A stretch of DNA of 64,000 bases, taken from the NCBI GenBank assembly GCA_944377385.1, contig CALWET010000016.1, positions 23,124 through 87,123 of the forward strand, read 5' to 3'. Origin of the DNA: an uncultured Lachnospiraceae bacterium. GTDB taxonomy: Bacteria > Bacillota > Clostridia > Lachnospirales > Lachnospiraceae. A program made the position numbers and the translations under genes. The number at the start of each line of letters is the position of its first letter. Position 1 is the first letter of the stretch. Positions 16,341 to 24,344 of this stretch are shown one piece after another. The notes below the pieces were generated by a model, which saw nothing but the letters and a program-made list of their open reading frames with translations, searched no databases and was not told where the DNA came from.

Positions 16341-17690
16341 ATGTCAAAGCATCTGAATCTGGATCATTCCAAGTTGGCAGGATTCATTTCAAAAGAGGAG
16401 ATAGATAATTTTGAAAAGATCACTGAGGCGGCCCGCCGGGAGCTCGTAGATGGCACCGGTGCAGGCAATGATTACATAGGCTGGGTAGACCTGCCCGTAA
16501 ATTATGACAGAGAAGAGTTTGAACGTATAAAAAAGGCTGCACAGAAGATACAGTCAGATTCCGAGGTGCTGGTGGTGACAGGCATAGGAGGCTCATATCT
16601 CGGAGCCAGGGCTGCCATAGAGTTCCTTACGAATTCTTTTTATAATGTTCTCGGCAGAGAGCAGAGGAAATATCCGCAGATATTTTTCGCAGGCAATTCC
16701 ATCAGCTCAAAGTACCTTTCTGATCTGCTGGAGGCCATAGGAGACAAGGATTTTTCCGTAAACATCATATCAAAGTCAGGTACTACCACAGAGCCTGCCA
16801 TAGCCTTCAGGGTATTGAAGGAAAAGCTTGAGGAGAAATATGGCAGGAAGGAGGCAGCTGCCCGTATATATGCCACTACCGACAAGGCTCGGGGAGCCTT
16901 GAAAAACCTTGCTGATGAAGAGGGCTATGAGGAGTTCGTCGTGCCTGATGATGTGGGAGGACGCTATTCCGTGCTTACAGCTGTAGGGCTTCTGCCCATA
17001 GCAGTGGCTGGCTGTGACATAGACATGCTCATGCAAGGCGCCCAGGACATGAGAGAGCTCTGCCTTAACAGACCTTATCATGAAAATGATGCCATGCTCT
17101 ATGCCGCCATCAGGAACATGCTGCACAGAAAAGGCAAATCAGTGGAGATACTGGCCAACTATGAACCCTCCTTCCATTATGTTGCAGAATGGTGGAAGCA
17201 GCTTTACGGCGAATCTGAGGGCAAGGATCAGAGAGGCATATTCCCGGCGACAGTTGACCTGACTACCGATCTGCATTCCATGGGACAGTTCATACAGGAC
17301 GGCTCCCGTATACTTATGGAGACCGTAGTTGATATAAATGAGAGTCCCGCAGAGGTGGTGCTTAAAAAAGAGGAGAAGGATACCGACGGCATGAATTATC
17401 TTGCCGGAAGGACCGTGGATTTTGTCAACAAGTCAGCCATGAACGGTACACTGCTGGCCCATACAGACGGCAATGTGCCCTGCATGAAGATAAATGTTCC
17501 AGGGCAGGATGCCCACAGCCTTGGCGAGCTCTTTTATTTCTTTGAGTTTGCCTGCGGCGTAAGCGGATACATACTGGGAGTAAATCCCTTCAATCAGCCC
17601 GGAGTCGAGAGCTACAAGAAAAATATGTTTGCCCTTCTTGGAAAGCCTGGCTACGAAGAGCTTTCCGCAGAGCTCAGAAAGAGGCTCTGA
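16341..17690 (+). CDS. pgi: Glucose-6-phosphate isomerase
   Basis: 449 residues, the short form typical of Firmicutes. [17 protein letters not shown] lies near residue 80; [16 protein letters not shown], the sugar-phosphate loop, and the late [15 protein letters not shown] segment are conserved. It interconverts glucose-6-P and fructose-6-P. The ATG at 16341 follows GGAGG; an ATG 5 bases upstream is out of frame. fba follows on the same strand. Confidence 0.97.
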   Translation: MSKHLNLDHSKLAGFISKEEIDNFEKITEAARRELVDGTGAGNDYIGWVDLPVNYDREEFERIKKAAQKIQSDSEVLVVTGIGGSYLGARAAIEFLTNSFYNVLGREQRKYPQIFFAGNSISSKYLSDLLEAIGDKDFSVNIISKSGTTTEPAIAFRVLKEKLEEKYGRKEAAARIYATTDKARGALKNLADEEGYEEFVVPDDVGGRYSVLTAVGLLPIAVAGCDIDMLMQGAQDMRELCLNRPYHENDAMLYAAIRNMLHRKGKSVEILANYEPSFHYVAEWWKQLYGESEGKDQRGIFPATVDLTTDLHSMGQFIQDGSRILMETVVDINESPAEVVLKKEEKDTDGMNYLAGRTVDFVNKSAMNGTLLAHTDGNVPCMKINVPGQDAHSLGELFYFFEFACGVSGYILGVNPFNQPGVESYKKNMFALLGKPGYEELSAELRKRL

Positions 17691-17793
17691 TCGCTCCATG
17701 GTAATTTGGGGATTTAAATGATGGCCGCTGCGGTCGCTAACTGCTGCAAGCGGCGCTGAAATAAAACTGAAACATTCAGAGGAGGTTTTTATT

Positions 17794-18669
17794 ATGGGAA
17801 GATTAGTACCTGCAACAGAGATGCTTAAAAAGGCGCTGGAAGGAAAGTATGCCATCGGACACTTCAACATCAACAACCTTGAGTGGACCAAGGCGATCCT
17901 TACCGAGGCTCAGGAGCTCAACACAGCTGTCATACTTGGAGTATCCGAGGGAGCCGGAAAGTATATGTGCGGCTTCAAGACCGTCACCAACATGGTGGAG
18001 TGCATGATGGATGAGCTCAATATCACCGTGCCCGTTGCCCTTCATCTGGACCATGGTACCTATGAAGGCTGTCTTAAATGCATAGATGCGGGCTTTTCAT
18101 CGATCATGTTTGACGGCTCTCATTTCCCTATAGATGAAAATATAGAAAAGACTAAGGAGCTGGTAAGGCTGGCTCATGAGCACGGCATGTCCATCGAGGC
18201 CGAGGTTGGAGCCATCGGAGGCGAAGAGGATGGTGTAGTAGGCAAGGGCGAATGTGCTGATCCCGACGAGTGCAAGAGGATAGCAGACCTTGGTGTTGAC
18301 TTCCTGGCTGCAGGAATAGGCAATATCCATGGAGTTTATCCCGAGAACTGGCAGGGACTTTCCTTTGATACCCTGGCTGCCATCAAGGAAAAGATAGGAG
18401 ATCTGCCTCTGGTACTTCACGGCGGAACAGGCATCCCCGAGGATATGATAAAGAAGGCCATCTCTCTCGGAGTATCAAAGATCAATGTAAATACTGAGTG
18501 CCAGCTGGCTTTTGCAAAGGCTACAAGAGAGTATATCGAGGCAGGCAAGGACCACGAAAAGAAGGGCTTTGACCCCCGCAAGCTCCTGAAGCCCGGCACA
18601 GAGGCCATCATGGAGACGGTAAAAACAAAGTGCGAGATGTTCGGCAGCATAGGAAGCGCTGCAAAGTAA
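17794..18669 (+). CDS. fba: Class II fructose-bisphosphate aldolase
   Basis: 291 residues. The zinc-site blocks are LHLDHGTYEGCLKCIDAGF (about residue 82) and EAEVGAIGGEEDG, with LHGGTGIP and the phosphate-binding KINVNTECQ later. It splits fructose-1,6-bisphosphate into triose phosphates. GAGGAGG precedes the ATG. It follows pgi by 103 bases; the spacer contains a GCCGCT/AGCGGC foldback (17724-17754). A terminator follows. Confidence 0.96.
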   Translation: MGRLVPATEMLKKALEGKYAIGHFNINNLEWTKAILTEAQELNTAVILGVSEGAGKYMCGFKTVTNMVECMMDELNITVPVALHLDHGTYEGCLKCIDAGFSSIMFDGSHFPIDENIEKTKELVRLAHEHGMSIEAEVGAIGGEEDGVVGKGECADPDECKRIADLGVDFLAAGIGNIHGVYPENWQGLSFDTLAAIKEKIGDLPLVLHGGTGIPEDMIKKAISLGVSKINVNTECQLAFAKATREYIEAGKDHEKKGFDPRKLLKPGTEAIMETVKTKCEMFGSIGSAAK

Positions 18670-18706
18670 AAAGTCTTTAAGACAACAAGCTCATTAAGGA
18701 TTGAAG

Positions 18707-18750
18707 CTGCGGCTAAATGATAGTTGATCATCGTTTGGCCGCAGTTTTAT
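18707..18750 (+). terminator. Terminator after fba
   Basis: CTGCGGC pairs with GCCGCAG, with further AAA/TTT and GA/TC pairs inside, followed by TTTTAT. Confidence 0.85.
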
Positions 18751-18815
18751 AAGGATAAAACCTGCCAGGGAATTATTACGTCTAATAAGTAGAGACCAAA
18801 ATGGAGGAAAAGGAT

Positions 18816-19700
18816 ATGAAGAAGCTTGCATGTTTATTATCTATGACTATTGCTCTTAGTTTTACCGTATCAGGTATGGCCTTTGGCGGGACCTGGTATG
18901 AGAGAAGCTCGGAAAACGGAATTGAAAAAGAGTATGCTTTTTCTGCATACTGTGACTGCTCAGACTGGCAGTGGGTGGACGACGATAAAAACGGAGTCTT
19001 TGAATGTTACTATTTTAAAGACGGCATTGCTGCACTTAATACTACGATAGAGGGCTATACTGTCGATGGTGAAGGCCGCTGGACCGTTGATGGAGCTATA
19101 CAGCAGAGATCCGTCCCTGCATGGGCCGGATATCGGGATGTGCTTTTAAAGGAAGGATTTAGATATCCCAAATTTGAGCTGCAAAACGCAGAAGCTTCGG
19201 CAGAGGTCAGCAGGCTCATAGATGCATATGCATTAGGACTTATCCCTGCTGACAGCAGCTATCCGGAGGAGATCACGCTTGATTATGATCTGTTCCTTGG
19301 AAACGACAATTATGTTTCCGGCTGTATTCAGGACTATTGGTACGGCGGCGGTGCCCATGGAGAGACCACTGATCATTATTTTACGATAACGGCAGAGGGG
19401 CCTCTGCAGATCACTGATCTTGGAGGTCAGGAGCTTATAAATGCGATCAATGCAAATGTACAGTCCCAGCTGCGTGACAGGAATATTTCTGAAGGGCTGT
19501 ATCTCAGCAAGGAGCCGGAGCAGATCGTCGTGGATTATTCGGACGGATTCGGCTTTATGATACTTCCGGACGGCCTCCATGTACTGTTTACGACATATGA
19601 GATAGCAAGCCATGCGGACGGCAATATAGATGTATGCGTTCCCTACAGTGCCATATACGATCACCTCAATGACTATGCTAAAGGTCTGATCAATATCTGA
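18816..19700 (+). CDS. Exported DUF3298/RsiV-like protein
   Basis: 294 residues from the ATG at 18816, which follows GGAGGAAAAGG; an ATG 15 bases upstream would place that ribosome site inside the gene. The N-terminal signal peptide (KKLACLLSMTIALSF...) ends near AFG. The C-terminal half has IQDYWYGGGAHGETTDHYF, the GGAH pattern of DUF3298 domains also seen in the lysozyme-sensing RsiV anti-sigma family. No membrane anchor or sigma-factor partner is present, so a simple exported protein is likely. Function unknown. Confidence 0.7.
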   Translation: MKKLACLLSMTIALSFTVSGMAFGGTWYERSSENGIEKEYAFSAYCDCSDWQWVDDDKNGVFECYYFKDGIAALNTTIEGYTVDGEGRWTVDGAIQQRSVPAWAGYRDVLLKEGFRYPKFELQNAEASAEVSRLIDAYALGLIPADSSYPEEITLDYDLFLGNDNYVSGCIQDYWYGGGAHGETTDHYFTITAEGPLQITDLGGQELINAINANVQSQLRDRNISEGLYLSKEPEQIVVDYSDGFGFMILPDGLHVLFTTYEIASHADGNIDVCVPYSAIYDHLNDYAKGLINI

Positions 19701-19716
19701 GAGGGGAGGATCTACT

Positions 19717-19752
19717 ATGAACATCATTAGAAAGATAAGAGCTTACAATTAG
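19717..19752 (+). CDS. 11-residue mini-ORF with a strong ribosome site
   Basis: ATG at 19717 follows GGGGAGG and encodes MNIIRKIRAYN before a stop. It could be the stump of a deleted gene, since the ribosome site is strong and the downstream terminator is close. No homology can be judged at this length. Confidence 0.2.
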   Translation: MNIIRKIRAYN

Positions 19753-19771
19753 GACAAAACGTGTTGGTAAA

Positions 19772-19820
19772 ACCCACTGAGAGCCAAGTATATAAGGCTC
19801 ACAGTGGGTCATATCTTTTT
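19772..19820. terminator. Bidirectional terminator between the DUF3298 gene and folT
   Basis: ACCCACTGAGAGCC pairs with GGCTCACAGTGGGT (one mismatch), flanked by TTTTT on + and TTTTACC on -. It separates convergent genes. Confidence 0.85.
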
Positions 19821-19887
19821 GAAGAGTTCATAAATCATGCTTTGCCGGTTGTTCGACAAAAATTGTATCAAATTACAAATTAAGCGA

Positions 19888-20436
19888 TCAGCTTTTTGCC
19901 AATTGTCTCCGCAGCAGCTTTACCAGGGGTATGGCTACGGTGGCTACTATGATGGCAGTTATGATTCCGAGCATCAGCCTGTAGATCATGCCGCCAAATA
20001 TCAGAGCCGGACTGTAATAATTGAACAGTATGCTGTCCAGCCAGTTTACCAGGGTATTGCCTATGGTGGTCAGTATGGCTGCCAGAGAGCAAACTGCATA
20101 CAGGGCAGCTCTGTATTGCTCGGGGCGTTTAGCCTGTTTTTTCATAAACAGAGTAAAAAGACCGATCGTCAGGCCCCTGAGTGCAGGGGGGATCAGATAA
20201 AACACCGTCGTGTAGGTGATCCCATAGGTCAGGAGCTGCTTTAAAAACTCACCGATGAGGGCAGTGCAGACTGCATCCACAGGCCCCATGAGCATTGCGA
20301 TGGTGACAGTCGGCAGTGAGGCAAAGGATATACGCAGCGTTCCAAGATTTACTGCCAGATACATGGACATGGGTACATACATGGCTGCACAAAGCGCCAC
20401 CAGACAGATCCTGAGAGTCTTGTTGTTTTTGGACAT
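19888..20436 (-). CDS. folT: ECF transporter S component, probable folate transporter FolT
   Basis: 182 residues from the ATG at 20436, directly after GAAAGGAGG. It is a hydrophobic protein with about five or six membrane helices. LGTLRISFASLPTVTIAMLMGP is the S-component pattern seen in folate-type ECF proteins. The family captures a vitamin and docks onto a shared EcfA-EcfA'-EcfT module, which is not in this window. Folate specificity is inferred mainly from the THF riboswitch in its leader, a class known to control folT. A queuosine or other vitamin substrate cannot be excluded from the protein alone. Confidence 0.78.
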   Translation of the reverse strand: MSKNNKTLRICLVALCAAMYVPMSMYLAVNLGTLRISFASLPTVTIAMLMGPVDAVCTALIGEFLKQLLTYGITYTTVFYLIPPALRGLTIGLFTLFMKKQAKRPEQYRAALYAVCSLAAILTTIGNTLVNWLDSILFNYYSPALIFGGMIYRLMLGIITAIIVATVAIPLVKLLRRQLAKS

Positions 20437-20443
20437 AAAAAAC

Positions 20444-20479
20444 CTCCTTTCATAACGGCAGCTATGCCGCATGAAGGAG
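20444..20479 (-). promoter_or_regulatory. Ribosome-site-sequestering hairpin of folT
   Basis: On the minus strand CTCCTTCAT (20479-20471) pairs with ATGAAAGGAG (20453-20444; one bulge), with an inner CGGCA/TGCCG stem. This buries the AAAGGAGG ribosome site. A run of six T's follows, so the same hairpin could also terminate transcription. It is the likely expression platform of the riboswitch. Confidence 0.7.
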
Positions 20480-20561
20480 AGCTATATGGCCTCTGCCTGA
20501 TCTTTGGGCCAGCGTTTTGTATGGCGCAGCAGCCCACGGATCCGGGGTCCTTCCTTTATGC

Positions 20562-20699
20562 GGCAGCGGGATGCGGGATCCATACTGCGGAGGATGAGCT
20601 GCCGTCTGCCTTTTAAGAGGCCTTCTGCAGAAAACTCCTTCGTCCGAAAAGCAACTCCCCGTCTTTTCGGCACTTCTACACATGTATCCCTACTCTGCC
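20562..20699 (-). ncRNA. Tetrahydrofolate (THF) riboswitch
   Basis: On the minus strand the RNA starts GGCAGAGTAGGGAT and contains GTGCCGAAAAGACGGGGAG, then TTGCTTTTCGGACGAA: the conserved GACGGGGAGUUG and GGACGAA blocks around a short stem are those of the folT-type THF-I riboswitch. The long-range closing helices are present: GGGAT/ATCCC plus CAT/ATG, and GGCAG (20699-20695) with CTGCC (20566-20562). It lies about 125 bases upstream of the S-component gene. Confidence 0.88.
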
Positions 20700-20737
20700 A
20701 AATAGATGAATTGAATACTTCAATATCTGTAAAAGAC

Positions 20738-20766
20738 ATTATATAGCGGCAGTCAGCTAAAGGCAA
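20738..20766 (-). promoter_or_regulatory. folT promoter
   Basis: On the minus strand TTGCCT (20766-20761), 17 bases and TATAAT (20743-20738). Transcription would begin about 30 bases before the THF aptamer. Confidence 0.65.
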
Positions 20767-20907
20767 TAAAAACATAGTTCCGACAGTTTCTTTATTCTGA
20801 TATAGGGTTGATATAGCTCAGAGCTCAAAGAAAGGCACATCGGATGTTCATTTTAATCTAAAAATATAATTTTTTGAACAAAAACTATGGAAAGCCTGCC
20901 GTGACTG

Positions 20908-20916
20908 TGCTATACT
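20908..20916 (+). promoter_or_regulatory. Extended -10 promoter, predicted leaderless start
   Basis: TGCTATACT, an extended -10 with TATACT at 20911-20916. The expected transcription start (7 bases on) coincides with the A of the start codon at 20923. No ribosome site exists upstream of that codon. Confidence 0.5.
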
Positions 20917-20922
20917 CGGGCC

Positions 20923-22854
20923 ATGGACAGGAGAGTATTTATTTTAAGACGCATATATGAAAATGAAAACAGCAGCTCTGCATCAAGGCTTACCCAAAGA
21001 GAGCTTTCAAGCTCTGCCGGAGTTTCCCTGGGAAAGGCCAACAGGCTGCTTTCCGAGTGCAGGAAGGACGGGCTCATAGCTACGGATGAGAGCAGGGGCT
21101 ATGTCATTACAGAGGCCGGGCTTTCCTTTCTTGAGCCCTATCGTGTTGAAAAGGCTGTTATACTGGCAGCGGGCTTTGGCTCACGCTTCGTTCCTCTTAC
21201 CTATGAGACTCCAAAGGGCCTGCTTCCGGTTTTCGGAGAGCCCATGATAGAGAGACAGATCAGGCAGCTCCATGAGGCGGGCATAAGGGACATCAGCATC
21301 ATGGTGGGCTATCTCAAGGAAAAATTTGAATATCTGACGGATAAATACGGGGTCAGGCTCATATATAATCCGGAATTTGCATCAAGGAACACCATTTCCA
21401 CGGTGTATTATGCCGCCGAGGAGTTCCTTTCCCACAATACTTATATACTGAATTCTGACAACTGGCTCAGCGAAAACATATATCACCTGTATGAGGCAGA
21501 TGCCTGGTACTGTGCTCAGCATGCCGAAGGTCCCTGCTCGGAATGGGTGCTGGAGACCGACGGCAGCGGACGCATCACTGATACCTATCCCGGAGGGGTG
21601 GACTGTGACTATATGTACGGGCCTGCCTATTTTTCCAGGGACTTTTCCAGGGACTTCATACCTGTACTCAGGCTTTATCACGAGCTGCCTGGCACGGAGC
21701 AGTATTACTGGGAGCATGTGCTCATGGAGATGCTGAACGGCAGAGCGGAAAAGAGAGCCAGGGCTTATTTTGGTGCTATAAAGGGACTGGAGCGCTGGAA
21801 GGACATACGTATGTATATAAACCTGCTTCCAAAGGGCACGGTGCAGGAATTTGAAAACCTGGAGGAGCTCAGGGCCTTTGACCCCAGGTATGAAAATGAT
21901 TCTGGCTCCGAGGCCATGCAGCTTGTGAGCAGGGTATTTTCCGTACCTGAATCCGACATAGTCAGGATCAAACGGCTCAAGGCCGGTATGACCAACAATT
22001 CCTGGCTGTTTTCTGTCCATGGCGAGGATTATATCTGCCGCATCCCCGGAGAGGGCACTGAAAAGTTGATCGACCGCAGAGCGGAAAAGGCAGTATATGA
22101 TGCCATAGCAGGGCTGGATATTTCAGAGGAGCTTGTTTTCCTGGATGAGGCTACTGGCTATAAGATCTCCCGCTTTTACAAGGGCTCAAGGAATGCAGAT
22201 GCCAAAAATGAGACTGATCTCAGATACTGTATGAAGAAGCTTCGCATGCTCCATGAATCCGGGGCCAGGGTCTCCCATGAATTCGACATAGAAGAGCGTA
22301 TAGCATATTATGAGGGACTGTGTGTCGAAAGCAGTGGACAGAGCTCAGAGGAGATCACGGAGGACAAGCTTGAAAGGGCCATCCCCTTTTCTGATTACAG
22401 TTTCATCCGCAGGCAAAAGGATGAGCTCTGCGCATATATAAAGGGGCTTGGACGAGAAAAGAGGCTTTCACATATCGATTCCGTACAGGATAATTTTCTG
22501 TTCCTTCCGGGGGCGGACAGCTCAGACACTGAGAGGGATATTGACAGGATAAAGCTCATAGATTGGGAATATGCAGGAATGTGTGATCCCCTGATAGACA
22601 TAGGGATGTGTGCCATTTACTCATACATGGATGAGGAAAAGGCAAAAAGGCTCATGGGCTACTATTTTGAAAGGGAGCCCTCAGCCCTGGAACGCAGCCT
22701 GGTCTATGCTTACATGGCACTAGGCGGCCTTTTATGGGCCCTTTGGGGAGTCTACAAGGAAAATCTTGGAGTGCCCTTTACTGACTATACCCTCAGGATG
22801 TACAGATATTTCAAGGATTATTTCAAAAAGGTGGACATGAGCATAAAGGACTGA
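20923..22854 (+). CDS. Three-domain protein: winged helix / CTP:phosphocholine cytidylyltransferase (LicC-like) / choline kinase (LicA-like)
   Basis: 643 residues. Residues about 1-72 form a winged helix-turn-helix (LTQRELSSSAGVSLGKANRLL). Residues about 76-310 are a nucleotidyltransferase with AVILAAGFGSRFVPLTYETPK and an NSDNWL block, as in LicC. Residues about 345-643 are a choline-kinase/APH fold: AGMTNNSWLF, the catalytic LSHIDSVQDNFLF and the metal site KLIDWEYAGMCDPLIDIG. Together they would phosphorylate choline (or a similar amino alcohol) and activate it with CTP for surface decoration. A choline-binding-repeat protein follows. No LicD transferase or choline importer is in the window. 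The substrate is inferred. Confidence 0.85.
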   Translation: MDRRVFILRRIYENENSSSASRLTQRELSSSAGVSLGKANRLLSECRKDGLIATDESRGYVITEAGLSFLEPYRVEKAVILAAGFGSRFVPLTYETPKGLLPVFGEPMIERQIRQLHEAGIRDISIMVGYLKEKFEYLTDKYGVRLIYNPEFASRNTISTVYYAAEEFLSHNTYILNSDNWLSENIYHLYEADAWYCAQHAEGPCSEWVLETDGSGRITDTYPGGVDCDYMYGPAYFSRDFSRDFIPVLRLYHELPGTEQYYWEHVLMEMLNGRAEKRARAYFGAIKGLERWKDIRMYINLLPKGTVQEFENLEELRAFDPRYENDSGSEAMQLVSRVFSVPESDIVRIKRLKAGMTNNSWLFSVHGEDYICRIPGEGTEKLIDRRAEKAVYDAIAGLDISEELVFLDEATGYKISRFYKGSRNADAKNETDLRYCMKKLRMLHESGARVSHEFDIEERIAYYEGLCVESSGQSSEEITEDKLERAIPFSDYSFIRRQKDELCAYIKGLGREKRLSHIDSVQDNFLFLPGADSSDTERDIDRIKLIDWEYAGMCDPLIDIGMCAIYSYMDEEKAKRLMGYYFEREPSALERSLVYAYMALGGLLWALWGVYKENLGVPFTDYTLRMYRYFKDYFKKVDMSIKD

Positions 22855-22944
22855 AGCTCGTTTCCGGACTGCAATTTGCAGTCTGAGGTACCGTTGTAAT
22901 GAAATATTCATAAAAGCTAACAAAAAAAGATATACATAAGTCTT

Positions 22945-22970
22945 TCGTTTGTATTATAATGTATAAACGA
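22945..22970 (+). promoter_or_regulatory. -10 box inside a near-palindrome upstream of the choline-binding protein
   Basis: TATAAT (22955-22960) sits at the centre of TCGTTTGTA...(TTATAAT)...GTATAAACGA; 8 of the outer 9 base pairs match. It could be an operator. No clear -35 was seen. Confidence 0.4.
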
Positions 22971-23039
22971 ATGATAAGAGTTATACGCTCATTATATGAG
23001 TTTTTGGATATTATGTGATTTCGGGGGCATTTTAAGATT

Positions 23040-24227
23040 ATGAAGAAAAGGTCATATTTGCTTGCAGCGGCGCTTTCAATTTCCATGCTTGCAGCCCTTC
23101 CTGCCTTTGCCGGATGGCAGCAGGATACAAACGGATATTATTATCTTGACGGAACCAATCGAGTATATTCAAACTGGCTTCGCATGGCGAATTCCGGAGG
23201 CGGATATACATATTATTATATCGGACAGAATGGCTACATGGTCACGGGATGGCAGAAGATAAACAATGTATGGTATTACTTCTTCCCCTCAAATGGTACC
23301 ATGGCCACAGGCTGGCAGCAGATAGATGGACTTTGGTATTATCTGGATCCCACCAGCGGACAGATGAAGACAGGCTGGCACAATCAGCAGAACAACGGAA
23401 CGACGGATTATTATTATCTGAAGGATTCCGGAGCCATGGCCATAGGCTGGCGCCAGATAGACGGCAGCTGGTATTATTTCATGGATGATGGTGTCTGTGT
23501 CATCAATCTTTGGGTCCAGGTAGATGGAAAATGGTACTATTGCGGCAGTGACGGAAAGATGAAGACAGGCTGGCATGATCAGAATGGCAGCTGGTATTAT
23601 CTGGACAGCACAGGAGCCATGCAGACAGGCTGGCTTCGTGACAACACTCAGAATATACTTTATTACTGTGATCCCAATACCGGCATCATGGCCACTGAGT
23701 GGAAGCAGATAAACGGCAGCTGGTACTACTTCAACAGCAGCGGAGCCATGCAGACCGGATGGATCAAGAACAACTCCACCGGAGCATATTACTATCTCCA
23801 GTCAAATGGTGTGATGGCTGCAAATACCACACTGAACATAAACGGAGTCAATTATGCCTTCGATCAGAACGGAGTATATACAGGTACGGTCAGCCAGAGT
23901 GGAATGAGCAGTACCACGGCTCCTTCGGGCAATGTATCCGGTACTACGAACACCAGCCCCACAGGCAGTCAGACAAGCAGCCCCAGCGGGCCCAACATGT
24001 CACCTACCTATACCTCAGGCACTACCTCCGCACCCAGCTCAAATTATGGGCCAGGCTATGTAAACAGCGGGACTACGGTGTCCAGCGGATCCCATGCTAC
24101 AACGGCAACTGCGCCGTACATAAATTCCACAGGATCCTCAGGCATAGTAAGCGGCTCCAATCTGAGCAATGCCTATGACAGCTATGGCAATCTGATACCT
24201 GGATTGACCAGCGGGCCGCCGGCCTGA
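23040..24227 (+). CDS. Choline-binding / cell-wall-binding repeat surface protein
   Basis: 395 residues. The signal peptide ends at PAFA. Residues about 24-285 are roughly ten cell-wall-binding repeats of the type TGWQQIDGLWYYLDP and TGWHDQNGSWYYL, rich in Trp, Tyr and Gly, which in relatives bind phosphocholine on teichoic acid. The last 110 residues are a Ser/Thr/Gly/Pro-rich low-complexity tail. No enzymatic domain is seen, so it is a non-covalently attached surface protein. It lies directly downstream of the LicC/LicA-like fusion gene, which could make its ligand. The ribosome site is weak (GGGGG, 11 bases away). Confidence 0.88.
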   Translation: MKKRSYLLAAALSISMLAALPAFAGWQQDTNGYYYLDGTNRVYSNWLRMANSGGGYTYYYIGQNGYMVTGWQKINNVWYYFFPSNGTMATGWQQIDGLWYYLDPTSGQMKTGWHNQQNNGTTDYYYLKDSGAMAIGWRQIDGSWYYFMDDGVCVINLWVQVDGKWYYCGSDGKMKTGWHDQNGSWYYLDSTGAMQTGWLRDNTQNILYYCDPNTGIMATEWKQINGSWYYFNSSGAMQTGWIKNNSTGAYYYLQSNGVMAANTTLNINGVNYAFDQNGVYTGTVSQSGMSSTTAPSGNVSGTTNTSPTGSQTSSPSGPNMSPTYTSGTTSAPSSNYGPGYVNSGTTVSSGSHATTATAPYINSTGSSGIVSGSNLSNAYDSYGNLIPGLTSGPPA

Positions 24228-24248
24228 TATAAACCATCAAGATAGACC

Positions 24249-24284
24249 ATCGCCGAACCGCCTTTGCGATTCGGCGATTTTATG
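24249..24284 (+). terminator. Terminator before addB
   Basis: ATCGCCGAA pairs with TTCGGCGAT, 12-base loop, then TTTATG. Confidence 0.8.
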
Positions 24285-24344
24285 TTTAACTCAGATCCAT
24301 CGAAAGCAGTACAACTCAGATAGCTTCTGAAAAAGGATGCGGAT

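Noticed and set aside
23100-23820. CRISPR-like or mobile repeat array
   Set aside because: The repetition is the coding sequence of cell-wall-binding repeats, in frame and with varying spacing.
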